Origin: an uncultured Alsobacter sp.
Lineage (GTDB): Bacteria; Pseudomonadota; Alphaproteobacteria; Rhizobiales; Beijerinckiaceae
Length of the DNA: 64,000 nucleotides
Direction: 5' to 3'
Assembly (NCBI RefSeq): GCF_945952055.1
Contig: NZ_CAMFHB010000018.1
Coordinates: 48,349 to 112,348 of the forward strand
Under the pieces are notes generated by a model. That model was not told where the DNA came from and ran no database searches. It saw only the letters and a program-made list of their open reading frames with translations. Below are positions 1 to 8,078 of the stretch, one piece after another; the first letter of the stretch is position 1, and each line of letters starts with the position of its first letter. The position numbers and the translations under genes were made by a program.

Positions 1-804
1 ATGGCTGTCCGGGGTGTGGCGCGGTGACACGTAGTCGGTGCCCGGCGCCTGGCCGATGTCGGACATGTCGTAGGGCGCCATCATGATGGCGTCGCAGCCG
101 GTCAGCGCGGTCTCGATGTCCGTGATCAGGCGCGTCCGGATCTGGTGCTCCGACAGCGCGGCGATGACGTCCGGCGGCACGTCCACGTGCGGCGGCGGGC
201 AGAAGACCACCTCGGCGGGCGCCTCGTGGCGCAGGAGCTGCACGAGCGAGCGGACCGTGCGTCCCCTGGGATCCCCTCCGAAGCCGAGGACCTTGCCGCG
301 CAGGCCGCGCAGGCCGCGGCGCATGGCGAAGATGTCGATCAGCGCCTGCGTCGGATGCTCGTTCCAGCCGTCGCCCGCATTGATGACGGGCTTGCGCGAC
401 TTCGACGCGATGCGGGCGGCGGCGCCCGTCTCGTGATGACGGATGACGATCGCGTCGCACAGGCGCGAGATGACCGCGCCGGCGTCCTCGAGCGACTCGC
501 CCGTCCGGGTGTTCGATCGGGACGCGGACATGTCCTCCATGCCGATCGCATGGCATCCGAGCGAATAGGTCGCGACCTCGAAGCCGAGGCGCGTGCGCGT
601 GCTGGATTGGAAGAACAGCAAGGCAACGGTCTTGCCGGCTGACCGCTGGTTGTCGGCACGGCCGGTCGCGAAGTCCGCGGCCATGGTGCACAGGGAGTCC
701 ACGTCGTCTGGTGTCAGGTCGCGGGCCGAGAGCACGTGGCCCACTCCCGGCACTGACTGGCCGGCCGCGAGCCCACGTTGCAGGGCACTGTCGATATAAA
801 TCAT
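1..804 (-). CDS. aspartate/ornithine carbamoyltransferase family protein, 3' end cut by window edge
   Basis: The first 268 codons read open to the window edge, so the C-terminus is missing. The family transfers a carbamoyl group from carbamoyl phosphate to an amine. The carbamoyl-phosphate motif STRTR is at residues 68-72, HPTQ at 150-153, and GRTVRSL follows in the second half, all as in aspartate carbamoyltransferase (ATCase). The loop that in classical ATCase holds the catalytic lysine (LGKKGETL in E. coli) reads SNTRTGESL here, so that lysine appears absent. The start ATG at 804 is preceded by a weak GAACTGAGG-like ribosome site. No pyrC neighbour is visible, and pyrimidine catabolic genes lie a few kb away, so it may not be the biosynthetic PyrB. 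The family is sure; the substrate is not. Confidence 0.8.
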   Translation of the reverse strand, partial: MIYIDSALQRGLAAGQSVPGVGHVLSARDLTPDDVDSLCTMAADFATGRADNQRSAGKTVALLFFQSSTRTRLGFEVATYSLGCHAIGMEDMSASRSNTRTGESLEDAGAVISRLCDAIVIRHHETGAAARIASKSRKPVINAGDGWNEHPTQALIDIFAMRRGLRGLRGKVLGFGGDPRGRTVRSLVQLLRHEAPAEVVFCPPPHVDVPPDVIAALSEHQIRTRLITDIETALTGCDAIMMAPYDMSDIGQAPGTDYVSPRHTPDSH

Positions 805-1462
805 GTGTACGCCTCAGTTCCGATCGTTCCGTCGCTAACGATCCGTTAATCATTCTCCATGACAGGCCGGTGGCCGGGAAGGAGAACCTTGAGAAATGGT
901 TAACGGAAACATTCAAATTTGAACCATTGCCACAAGTTTGGCTGAAAAAAGGTTCAAGAACAAGCGATGTTGTGTGCTGCAGCTGCGGCTACGCGTTATG
1001 GTAGAAAACGCGCATAGACTGTCTCTCAAGACCACCGGAGAACGATTTCCGAGACTTTGTCCTCACGCTCTTGTGTGTAAGACATGGAATACACTTTGGA
1101 GTGTCACGGCGAATTCGCTGCTGATGAGACTTGCCCGGTGACGGGTCAAAGCTCGGCAATTCGATTAGTGTCCGCCGGCGCGGGCCGGTCCGGCCCAGCC
1201 ACAGCTCGGATTCGTGTTTGCTGACACAAAGCTGCCATAATCGCCCGTCGGACGGGCGCAGTGCGCACACGTGTCGGTTGGACGGGTCGATCGGGCTTAT
1301 GAGGTAGCAACTTCGGCGGGCAAATCGGCTCACGTCCGCTGGCCAGGAGCGTCGCGACGGTGCCGTGGCCGCAAACGGCGCCCGACTCGCTGCCGAAGCC
1401 CGTGGCCGACCAGGCTCGGCCGCATGGTGCGTGTGCGCCGGGGCCGCGGACGCCGGGCAGGT
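805..1462. other. intergenic region, no convincing gene
   Basis: These 658 bases separate the carbamoyltransferase start from the kynureninase stop. No reading frame here has family-like content or a good ribosome site. The part from about 840 to 1100 is clearly more AT-rich than its surroundings. It holds a dyad at 822-843 and a perfect 12-base palindrome at 912-923, nested in a wider AATGGTT (895-901) / AACCATT (922-928) inverted repeat. No tRNA or terminator was recognised. Confidence 0.5.
822..843. promoter_or_regulatory. inverted repeat upstream of the carbamoyltransferase gene
   Basis: GATCGTT at 822-828 is repeated inverted as AACGATC at 837-843, with an 8-base spacer. It lies 18 bases upstream of the start codon at 804, where an operator or 5'-leader element could sit. 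The recognising protein is unknown; it does not match the RutR-like sites found elsewhere in the window. Confidence 0.35.
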
Positions 1463-2698
1463 TCAGGTCACCCTGGCGCGGCGCAGGAACATCTCCTGGT
1501 TCCATTCCTCGGTGGCCATGATCTCGCGCAGGTGGCCGACGAGGCCCCACAGGTCGGAGAACCGCGCGTAGAGCGGGCAGAAGCCGAAGCGCAGGACGTC
1601 CGGCGCGCGGAAGTCGCCGATGACGCCGCGCGAGATCAGCGCCTGCATGATGGCGTAACCCTGGGGATGGGTCAGCGACACCTGCGAGCCGCGCGCGGTT
1701 CCGTCCCGGGGAGAGCCGAGCCCGAATCCGGCCGCGCCGAGCTCCTGCTCGACGAGCCCGATGAACAGGTCGCCCAGGCGGATGCTCTTGGCCCGGACGA
1801 GCCGCATGTCGACGCCGTCGAAAGCGTCCAGCGAGGCGTCGAGTGCCGCGAGCGACAGGATGTTGGGCGTGCCGCAGATGAACCGGGCGATTCCGTCGGC
1901 CGGCCGGTAGCCCAGGTCGAAGGCGAAGGGAGCCGCGTGGCCGAGCCAGCCGGTGAGGGGAGAGTGCACCGCCGCCTGATGGCGCGGCGCCACGTAGAGC
2001 CAGGCCGGGGCGCCGGGCCCGCCGTTCAGGTACTTGTAGGAACAGCCGACGGCGAGATCCACCTTGCAGCCGGCAAGGTCGACCGGCATGGCCCCGGTGC
2101 TGTGGGCGAGGTCCCAGATGACGATCGCGCCGGCGGCATGGGCGCGCGCCGTGATGGCTTCCATGTCGTGCATCTGACCGGTGCGATAGTCGACGTGCGT
2201 GAGCATCACGACGGCGGTCGACGGCCCGATGGCCTCTGCCACGTCCTGCGGCTCCACCACCTTGAGCCGGTGATCGCGCCCGATGATCTGCGCGGCGCCG
2301 GACGCGACGTAGAGATCGGTCGGGAAGTTGCCGCTGTCGGAGAGGATCTCGGGACGTCCGGGGTTGAGGGCCAGGGCCGCGCAGACCAGCTTGAACAGGT
2401 TCACCGAGGTGCTGTCGGCGGAGATGATGCTGCCCGGCTCGGCGCCGACCAGGCTGGCGATGCGCCCGCCGACGCGGGCCGGCAGGTCCATCCAGCCTGC
2501 CGTGTTCCAGCTGCGGATCAGTCCTTCGCCCCATTGCTCTTCGACGACGGTCTTCATGCGGGCCGGGACGCCGCGCGGCAGCGGGCCCAGCGAGTTGCCG
2601 TCGAAATAGAGCACGCCATCGGGCAGATGGAACCGCTCGCGGCAATGGGCGAGGGGATCTGCGGCATCGAGGGCGGCGAGGGTGGTCTGGGTGATCAT
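1463..2698 (-). CDS. kynU: kynureninase
   Basis: This pyridoxal-phosphate enzyme cleaves L-kynurenine to anthranilate and alanine (3-hydroxykynurenine to 3-hydroxyanthranilate) in tryptophan degradation. The 411-residue product has the expected length. It shows the family features LYFDGNSLGPLP near the N-terminus, SGNFPTDLY, the cofactor aspartate segment IWDLAHSTGAMP, and the Schiff-base lysine segment GCSYKYLNGGPG. I chose the ATG at 2698, which begins MITQTTLAALDAADPL as in homologues; the frame is open further upstream, but that stretch looks non-coding. No tryptophan 2,3-dioxygenase or kynurenine formamidase is adjacent, so the gene looks monocistronic. Confidence 0.93.
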   Translation of the reverse strand: MITQTTLAALDAADPLAHCRERFHLPDGVLYFDGNSLGPLPRGVPARMKTVVEEQWGEGLIRSWNTAGWMDLPARVGGRIASLVGAEPGSIISADSTSVNLFKLVCAALALNPGRPEILSDSGNFPTDLYVASGAAQIIGRDHRLKVVEPQDVAEAIGPSTAVVMLTHVDYRTGQMHDMEAITARAHAAGAIVIWDLAHSTGAMPVDLAGCKVDLAVGCSYKYLNGGPGAPAWLYVAPRHQAAVHSPLTGWLGHAAPFAFDLGYRPADGIARFICGTPNILSLAALDASLDAFDGVDMRLVRAKSIRLGDLFIGLVEQELGAAGFGLGSPRDGTARGSQVSLTHPQGYAIMQALISRGVIGDFRAPDVLRFGFCPLYARFSDLWGLVGHLREIMATEEWNQEMFLRRARVT

Positions 2699-3050
2699 GA
2701 CAGCGCTGCTCGAACGTGCGGGACGTGCAGTGTAATGCGGATTCCCGGCTCTGTGCGATGCGGCTCGCCGTCTTCTTTCGGTGTCCGTCCAGGCGGTCGC
2801 GAGGGGGCGGTCGAGCACCTCCGCCGATACCTTTCCGGCGAATCCCGCGACGGCGGCAAAGGCCGACGGCGGCGACCCGCTCACTTCATGAGGGTGGAAA
2901 CGGCCAGAGAGGTTGTGGTCGTGACGGATTGAAGCCTGGGGTAGGCGGGTCGTTAACAAATTCCATGGGGCGATCGGCAGAAGTTGCCCATTTCTTTACG
3001 CCTCATTAACCAACTCGGCCCGAAATCGATGCGGTAGGAGAATCTTAACC
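2699..3050. other. divergent intergenic region between kynU and minC
   Basis: These 352 bases should hold the promoters of kynU (leftward) and minCDE (rightward). The half next to minC is AT-richer, with GTTAAC and CATTAAC stretches around 2950-3010, fitting the minC promoter. A clear AGGAG ribosome site lies at 3036-3040 before the GTG start of minC. I see no gene or RNA here. Confidence 0.45.
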
Positions 3051-3770
3051 GTGTCCGCCAGCCCCAAGCCCGATCAGCCCTCCCGTCCCATGCTCCGCTT
3101 CCGCGGTCGCTCGTTCCTGGCGCTCGCCCTGGCACCCGCCCAGCCGCTCGAGGCCTGGCTCGCCGATCTCGACGCGTGGCTGGAGCGCTCGCCCGGTTTC
3201 TTCACGGGCCGCCCCGTGATCCTCGACCTGTCCGCCGCCAAGATTCCGGTGGCGGACCTCGGCTCCTTCATCGCCGACCTCGCCGGCCGCAGCATCCGCA
3301 TCATGGCGGTGGAAGGGATCGAGGAGGGCAGCCTCGGTCTCGGGTTGCCGCCGGCCATCGGCCGCGGTCGCGACGCGACGTTGCCGGAGGCCAAGCCCGC
3401 GGCTGACGAGGGTTCGAAGCAGCCGAAGTCGGCGCCCGAGCCGGTGTCGCTGATCATCGACGAGCCCGTCCGCTCGGGCCAGACCGTCTTCCATCCGCGC
3501 GGCGACGTGATCGTCATGGGCTCCGTGTCGTCGGGCTCGGAGATCGTCGCGGGCGGATCGATCCATGTCTACGGAGCGCTGCGCGGGCGGGCCATTGCCG
3601 GCGTCGCCAACCAGCCCGGCGCCCGCATCATCTGCCGCAAGTTTGAAGCCGAACTCCTTGCCATTGATGGCCTTTACAAGGCCGCCGACGACATGGATCC
3701 GGCTCTCCATGGAAGGGCCGTTTCGGCTCGAATCGTCGACGACGCGCTCGTCGTGTCGGCGCTGGACTAG
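3051..3770 (+). CDS. minC: septum site-determining protein MinC
   Basis: MinC inhibits FtsZ polymerisation away from midcell and is recruited to the membrane by MinD. The 239-residue product has an N-terminal FtsZ-binding domain (about 10-105), a charged, variable linker (about 105-135) and a C-terminal beta-helix domain. The latter carries the recognisable run GDVIVMGSVSSGSEIVAGG and then HVYGALRGRAIAG, the MinD-binding and dimer region. The start is a GTG at 3051 with AGGAG about ten bases upstream. It is first of the minC-minD-minE set. Two palindromes separate it from minD, which could change the relative output of the genes. Confidence 0.93.
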   Translation: MSASPKPDQPSRPMLRFRGRSFLALALAPAQPLEAWLADLDAWLERSPGFFTGRPVILDLSAAKIPVADLGSFIADLAGRSIRIMAVEGIEEGSLGLGLPPAIGRGRDATLPEAKPAADEGSKQPKSAPEPVSLIIDEPVRSGQTVFHPRGDVIVMGSVSSGSEIVAGGSIHVYGALRGRAIAGVANQPGARIICRKFEAELLAIDGLYKAADDMDPALHGRAVSARIVDDALVVSALD

Positions 3771-3864
3771 AGCGACCGGCCTGATTTCATCAGGTCGGCC
3801 GCTCTGAGGTGAATGTTGTCGCATTTTCTTTCGACGAACCGGAATCCACTTCGTCGGAAAATGC
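3769..3864. repeat. two intergenic palindromes between minC and minD
   Basis: The first palindrome (3769-3805) overlaps the minC stop codon. Its arms, about 17 bases each (AGAGCGACCGGCCTGAT and its near-complement), flank a TTC loop. The second (3821-3864) pairs GCATTTTC with GAAAATGC, plus an inner TCGACGAA / TTCGTCGG arm. Neither has a T-run, so they are not ordinary terminators. From memory, similar palindromes recur between genes in Hyphomicrobiales; only one copy of each is in this window. Confidence 0.6.
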
Positions 3865-3892
3865 TCTACGGGGACTGAGGAGGAGAATGAGC

Positions 3893-4708
3893 ATGGCCAA
3901 GGTTCTGGTGGTCACCTCGGGCAAGGGAGGCGTCGGCAAGACCACGTCGACTGCGGCCCTGGGTGCGGCTCTCGCCCAGATGGGGCAGAACGTCGCCGTC
4001 GTCGATTTCGACGTCGGCCTGCGCAATCTCGACCTCGTGATGGGCGCTGAACGGCGCGTCGTCTACGACGTGGTCAACGTGATCCAGGGCGAGGCGAAGC
4101 TCGCCCAGGCGCTCATCCGTGACAAGCGCCTGGACAACCTGGCGCTGCTGCCCGCCTCCCAGACGCGCGACAAGGACGCGCTGACGGAAGACGGCGTCGC
4201 CCGGGTCATCGACGAGCTCCGGCAGAAGTTCGACTGGATCATCTGCGACAGCCCCGCCGGTATCGAGCGCGGCGCGACGCTGGCCATGCGTCATGCCGAT
4301 GTGGCCGTCGTGGTCACCAACCCGGAAGTCTCCTCGGTCCGGGACAGCGACCGCATCATCGGCCTGCTCGACTCCAAGACGCTGCGCGCCGAACGGGGCG
4401 AGCGGATGGAGAAGCACCTCCTCATCACGCGCTACGACCGGATCCGGGCCGAGCGCGGCGACATGCTCAAGACCGACGACGTCCTCGAGATCCTCTCGAT
4501 CCCGCTTCTCGGGATCGTGCCGGAGAGCCAGGACGTGCTGCGCGCCTCCAACATCGGGCAGCCGGTGACGGTGAGCGGACCCGACAGTCCGGCGGGCCGC
4601 GCCTATGCCGAAGCGGCGCGCCGGCTGAAGGGCGAGGCACTCCCGGTCTCCGTGCCGGGCGAAAGGGCCGGCTTCTTCGGCAAGCTTTTCGGCCGGAGGG
4701 CCGCATGA
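3893..4708 (+). CDS. minD: septum site-determining ATPase MinD
   Basis: MinD is a membrane-associated ParA/MinD ATPase that carries MinC to the membrane and is released by MinE, giving pole-to-pole oscillation. The 271-residue product (E. coli MinD is 270) begins [18 protein letters not shown], with the deviant Walker A at residues 9-18. It ends in the amphipathic membrane-targeting helix [13 protein letters not shown] chose the ATG at 3893 because GAGGAGGAG at 3877-3885 is seven bases upstream; an ATG at 3887 is too close to it, and extension further upstream would run through the palindrome. The stop overlaps the minE start (ATGA), so the two are translationally coupled. Confidence 0.95.
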   Translation: MAKVLVVTSGKGGVGKTTSTAALGAALAQMGQNVAVVDFDVGLRNLDLVMGAERRVVYDVVNVIQGEAKLAQALIRDKRLDNLALLPASQTRDKDALTEDGVARVIDELRQKFDWIICDSPAGIERGATLAMRHADVAVVVTNPEVSSVRDSDRIIGLLDSKTLRAERGERMEKHLLITRYDRIRAERGDMLKTDDVLEILSIPLLGIVPESQDVLRASNIGQPVTVSGPDSPAGRAYAEAARRLKGEALPVSVPGERAGFFGKLFGRRAA

Positions 4709-4977
4709 ACATCTTCTCGATCTTCAACCGCCGGGCCTCGGCGCCGGTGGCGCGCGAGAGGCTGCAGGTCCTGCTGGCCCATGAGCGGGCGAGCATCGGC
4801 CAGACGGATCTCGTCGCCGTGCTGCGCGAGGAAATCCTCGCGGTCATCGCCAAGCACGTCTCGGTGGAGCCCGACAACCTGCGCATCCGCATGGAGCGCG
4901 GCGACCAGATGAGCACCCTGGAAGTCGAGGTCGACATTCCCAAGGCCGCGCGCGTGAGGCTGGCCCTGACGGGCTGA
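4705..4977 (+). CDS. minE: cell division topological specificity factor MinE
   Basis: MinE stimulates MinD ATPase and confines the MinCD inhibitor to the cell poles. The 90-residue product has the usual layout: an N-terminal membrane/MinD-binding segment (MNIFSIF, then [14 protein letters not shown]) and a C-terminal topological-specificity beta domain ([19 protein letters not shown]). Its start overlaps the minD stop by four bases. A strong hairpin follows 26 bases after the stop and probably ends the min transcript. Confidence 0.95.
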   Translation: MNIFSIFNRRASAPVARERLQVLLAHERASIGQTDLVAVLREEILAVIAKHVSVEPDNLRIRMERGDQMSTLEVEVDIPKAARVRLALTG

Positions 4978-5002
4978 GCCCGCCAGACACGCCTGAAACA
5001 GG

Positions 5003-5030
5003 AAGGCCCCGCGCGAGCGGGGCCTTCGTT
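5003..5030. terminator. hairpin terminator after minE
   Basis: AAGGCCCC (5003-5010) pairs with GGGGCCTT (5019-5026) and is followed by CGTTCTTT on the plus strand. On the minus strand the same stem is followed by CCTGTTT. It sits between the convergent minE and amidohydrolase genes and could serve both. Confidence 0.8.
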
Positions 5031-5106
5031 CTTTGGTGGGGTGACGGCGTCCAACGCCGGGCCGATCGGGTCGGGTTAACCCGTCCCGCGGTCCGCTTGC
5101 TTGCTC

Positions 5107-6357
5107 TCAGCCCGCCGTCCGCTTGTCGTACTCCAGCACGGCTTCCAGCAGCACCTGGGCGCCCGCCGCGCATTCGTCGAAAGTGGTCGACTCCGCCTCG
5201 TTGTGGCTGATGCCCCCCAGGCAGGGGACGAAGATCATCGTGGTGGGGGCGACGCGGGCAATGTAGGCGGCGTCGTGGCCCGCGCCCGAGACCATGTCGC
5301 GGTGGGCGAAGCCGGCCTTGTCCGCGCCGTTCCTCACGCAGTCGATGAGGTCGGGGTGGAACTTCACGGCGGGCGACATCCAGATCCGCTTTTCCTCGAA
5401 GGTGAGCTTCAGGGGCTCCATCACCTTCGGCAGCGCGGCCCGGAAGGCGCTTTCCATCGTGTCCAGAACGGCTTCGTCGGGGTGACGGAAGTCCACGGTG
5501 AAGAAGACCTCGCCCGGCACCACGTTGCGCGAGTTCGGCCGGTTCTCGATGAGGCCCACCGTACCCACGGCGAGCGGCGCGTGGTCGATGGCGATCTGGT
5601 GGACGGCCTCGATCATGCGCGCGGCGCCGAGCAGGGCGTTCTTGCGCAGGTGCATCGGGGTCGCGCCGGTGTGCGCGTCCTGCCCGGTCACCGTCACCTC
5701 GTACCAGCGCATGCCCTGGACGCCGGTGACGACGCCGATCATGCGGCTCTCGTCCTCCAGAATCGGACCCTGCTCGATGTGGAGCTCGAACATGGCGCCG
5801 AGCGTGTGACCGCCGGCCTTCTCCTCGCCGCGGTAGCCGATGCGCTCGAGTTCGTCCTTGTAGGCCTTCCCGTCGCGGTCCTCGCGCGTGTAGGCGTAGT
5901 CGGTGGTGAACACGCCGGCGAAGACGCCGGAGGCGAGCATCGCCGGGGCGAAGCGCGAGCCCTCCTCGTTGGTCCAGTTCACGAGCTCGATGGGGGAGGT
6001 CGTCTCGTAGCCGGTCTCGTGCAGGGTGCGCAGCACCTCCAGCCCCCCGAGCACGCCCAGCACTCCGTCGAACTTGCCGCCGGTCGGCTGGGTGTCGAGG
6101 TGCGAGCCCATGCAGATCGGAAGGCGCGCATTGTCCTTGCCCGGCCGCCTTGCGAACATGTTGCCGACTTCGTCGACGGTCACGGTGCAGCCGAGCTTTT
6201 CGCACTCGGCCTTGAACCAGTCGCGGACGCGCTTGTCCTCGTCCGACAGCGTCAGGCGGCGGATGCCGCCCTTGGCCGTGCCGCCGATCTTCGCCGTGTC
6301 CATCAGCGCGTCCCACAGGCGCTGAGGGTTGATCTTGAGGTTGGCGAGGCTCGTCAC
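5107..6357 (-). CDS. N-carbamoyl amino acid amidohydrolase (beta-ureidopropionase type, M20 family)
   Basis: This is a dinuclear-metal amidohydrolase of the M20/AmaB/allantoate group. Given its partner gene, the likely reaction is hydrolysis of N-carbamoyl-beta-alanine to beta-alanine, CO2 and ammonia, the last step of reductive pyrimidine breakdown. The 416-residue product shows metal-ligand segments GSHLDTQPTGGKFDG, NEEGSRF and ELHIEQGP, then GQDAHTGATPM and VSGAGHDAAYIA. Its ATG overlaps the stop of the dihydropyrimidinase gene by four bases (6354-6357), so the two are coupled. N-carbamoyl-amino-acid or allantoate substrates cannot be excluded from sequence, but the neighbours favour the pyrimidine pathway. 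Confidence 0.88.
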   Translation of the reverse strand: MTSLANLKINPQRLWDALMDTAKIGGTAKGGIRRLTLSDEDKRVRDWFKAECEKLGCTVTVDEVGNMFARRPGKDNARLPICMGSHLDTQPTGGKFDGVLGVLGGLEVLRTLHETGYETTSPIELVNWTNEEGSRFAPAMLASGVFAGVFTTDYAYTREDRDGKAYKDELERIGYRGEEKAGGHTLGAMFELHIEQGPILEDESRMIGVVTGVQGMRWYEVTVTGQDAHTGATPMHLRKNALLGAARMIEAVHQIAIDHAPLAVGTVGLIENRPNSRNVVPGEVFFTVDFRHPDEAVLDTMESAFRAALPKVMEPLKLTFEEKRIWMSPAVKFHPDLIDCVRNGADKAGFAHRDMVSGAGHDAAYIARVAPTTMIFVPCLGGISHNEAESTTFDECAAGAQVLLEAVLEYDKRTAG

Positions 6358-7808
6358 GGCGTCACCTCGAGGCGCTGCACGGCGCGCGGCTTGGTGATTT
6401 CCCGCCAGGTGCTGTTGGCGACGTGCACGGCCGGGTAGGGGGGACGCGCCACGTAGTCGCCGTCGCCGGGCTTGGCCCGCATGTCGCCGTCCTTCCAGGC
6501 GACGCGCCCGCGCGACAGCGTCATGACCGGCGCGCCGGTGCAGACATAGCCCTCGAAGACGTTGGATTCGATGCGCGAGACCTGGTTCTTCGCCGAGATC
6601 ACCTTCGTCTTGCCGGGATCCCAGATGACGAGGTCGGCGTCAGAGCCCACGGCGACGGCGCCCTTGCGCGGGTAGACGTTGAGGATGCGCGCGATGTTGG
6701 AGGAGGTTACCGCGACGAACTCCTCCTTGGTGAGGCGGCCCGTGTTGACGCCCGCCGTCCACAGCACCGGCATGCGGTCCTCGAGCCCGCCGGTGCCGTT
6801 GGGGATCATGCGGAAATCGGCCTTGCCGAGCCGCTTCTGTTCGTCGGTGAAGGAGCAGTGATCGGTGGCCACCACCTGCAGCGAGCCCGACTGCAGGCCC
6901 GCCCACAGGCTCTGCTGGTGCTCCTTCGGCCGGAAGGGCGGCGACATGACGCGACGGGCCGCGTAGAGCCAGTCCTTGTTCTGGTACTCGCTGGCATCCA
7001 GCACGAGGTGCTGGATCAGCGGCTCGCCGAAGACGCGCTTGCCCTCGGCACGCGCCCGGGCGATCGCCTCGTGCGACTGCCGGCAGGACGTGTGCACCAC
7101 GTAGAGCGGCACGCCGGCCATGTCGGCGATCATGATGGCGCGGTTCGTCGCCTCGCCCTCGACCTCGGGGGGACGCGAATAGGCGTGGCCCTCCGGACCG
7201 GTCACGCCGGTCGACATGTAGTGTTCCTGCATGCGGGCGACGACGTCGCCGTTCTCGGCATGGACGAGCGGCATGGCGCCCAGCGCCGCGCAGCGGGAGA
7301 ACGAGGCGTACATCTCGTCGTCGTTCACCATCAGGGCGCCCTTGTACGCCATGAAGTGCTTGAACGTGTTGATGCCGTAGGTCTTCACGACGGTTTCCAT
7401 CTCGTCGTGGACCTCCTTGGTCCAGGAGGTGACCGCCATGTGGAAGCTGTAGTCGGTCGCGGCCTTCTCGGCCTTGCGGCGCCAGTCCTGGTAGGCGGCG
7501 AGCATCGACTGGCCGGGATTGGGGATGCAGAAGTCGACGATCATCGTCGTCCCGCCGGAGATCGCGGCCTTCGTCGCCCACTCGAAGTCGTCTGCGGCGA
7601 CGGTGCCCATGAAGGGCAGTTCGCAGTGGGTGTGCGGGTCGATGCCGCCCGGCATCACGTAGCAGCCCCCGGCGTCGATGACGTCCGCGCCGGCTGGCGC
7701 GTCGAGGTTGGCGCCGATCGCGACGATCGTGCCGTTGTCGACGAGTACGTCCGCCTGGCGCGACGTGTCGTGGTTCACCACCGTTCCACCGCGGATGAGA
7801 AGGGCCAT
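6354..7808 (-). CDS. hydA: dihydropyrimidinase (D-hydantoinase)
   Basis: It opens the dihydropyrimidine ring (dihydrouracil to N-carbamoyl-beta-alanine), the second step of the reductive pathway after PreT/PreA. The 484-residue product has the amidohydrolase HxH ligands H59 and H61 in GGIDPHTHCE. K150 in TFKHFMAYK sits where the carbamylated lysine bridges the two metals. I chose the ATG at 7808 because AGGAGA lies just upstream and the product then starts MALLIRGGTVV like the family; earlier in-frame starts run into intergenic repeat DNA. It is transcribed with the downstream amidohydrolase. Confidence 0.93.
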   Translation of the reverse strand: MALLIRGGTVVNHDTSRQADVLVDNGTIVAIGANLDAPAGADVIDAGGCYVMPGGIDPHTHCELPFMGTVAADDFEWATKAAISGGTTMIVDFCIPNPGQSMLAAYQDWRRKAEKAATDYSFHMAVTSWTKEVHDEMETVVKTYGINTFKHFMAYKGALMVNDDEMYASFSRCAALGAMPLVHAENGDVVARMQEHYMSTGVTGPEGHAYSRPPEVEGEATNRAIMIADMAGVPLYVVHTSCRQSHEAIARARAEGKRVFGEPLIQHLVLDASEYQNKDWLYAARRVMSPPFRPKEHQQSLWAGLQSGSLQVVATDHCSFTDEQKRLGKADFRMIPNGTGGLEDRMPVLWTAGVNTGRLTKEEFVAVTSSNIARILNVYPRKGAVAVGSDADLVIWDPGKTKVISAKNQVSRIESNVFEGYVCTGAPVMTLSRGRVAWKDGDMRAKPGDGDYVARPPYPAVHVANSTWREITKPRAVQRLEVTP

Positions 7809-7891
7809 CGGAGTCTCCTGGAGTTTTCGTAGTGGGTTCTTGCTGGGCGGTTCGGCAAAGCCTGCAGGGTCTTGGCCGTGAAGCGCGATCC

Positions 7892-8008
7892 CTCTCCGCG
7901 TCCTGCCCGGGCTTGGCCCGGGCATCCACGACTTTGCTTGGGCAGGGTGGCTGGTCCCCACCGAAGTCGTGGGTGGCCGGGCCAAGCCCGGCCATGACGG
8001 CCCAGAGA
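7892..8008. repeat. REP-like palindromic element, copy 1
   Basis: Two facing arms make a long imperfect inverted repeat. The left holds GCCCGGGCTTGGCCCGGGCA then TCCACGACTT; the right holds AAGTCGTGGGTGGCCGGGCC then AAGCCCGGCC. Related copies occur at 12657-12760 and 23747-23849, always between genes. It lies between the importer operon and hydA. Confidence 0.75.
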
Positions 8009-8045
8009 GCGCGGCCTCCCGGGGAGGCATTCAAGCAGGAGCAAG

Positions 8046-8071
8046 CGGGCGGGGCAGGGGCCCCGCCCGCC
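8046..8071 (-). terminator. GC-rich hairpin after the importer operon
   Basis: GCGGGCGGGGC (8046-8056) pairs with GCCCCGCCCGC (8061-8071) around AGGG. It lies just past the stop of the substrate-binding protein gene at 8079 in the direction of transcription. There is no strong T-run, so it may attenuate or protect the transcript end rather than fully terminate. Confidence 0.5.
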
Positions 8072-8078
8072 GTTCATG

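Noticed and set aside
989..1333. Open frame of 114 codons on the minus strand in the kynU-carbamoyltransferase gap
   Set aside because: The composition (Arg/Ser/Cys-rich, no domain, no ribosome site) looks like non-coding GC-rich DNA.
1271..2932. Long open frame of 553 codons opposite kynU, and similar long frames opposite most genes
   Set aside because: They are antisense shadows typical of GC-rich DNA, rich in Arg/Gly/Ala/His, and lie opposite well-supported family members.
8046..8071. Riboswitch near the importer operon (for example a TPP or purine element)
   Set aside because: Only a simple GC-rich hairpin downstream of the operon is present; none of the conserved riboswitch core sequences was seen upstream of the ATPase gene.
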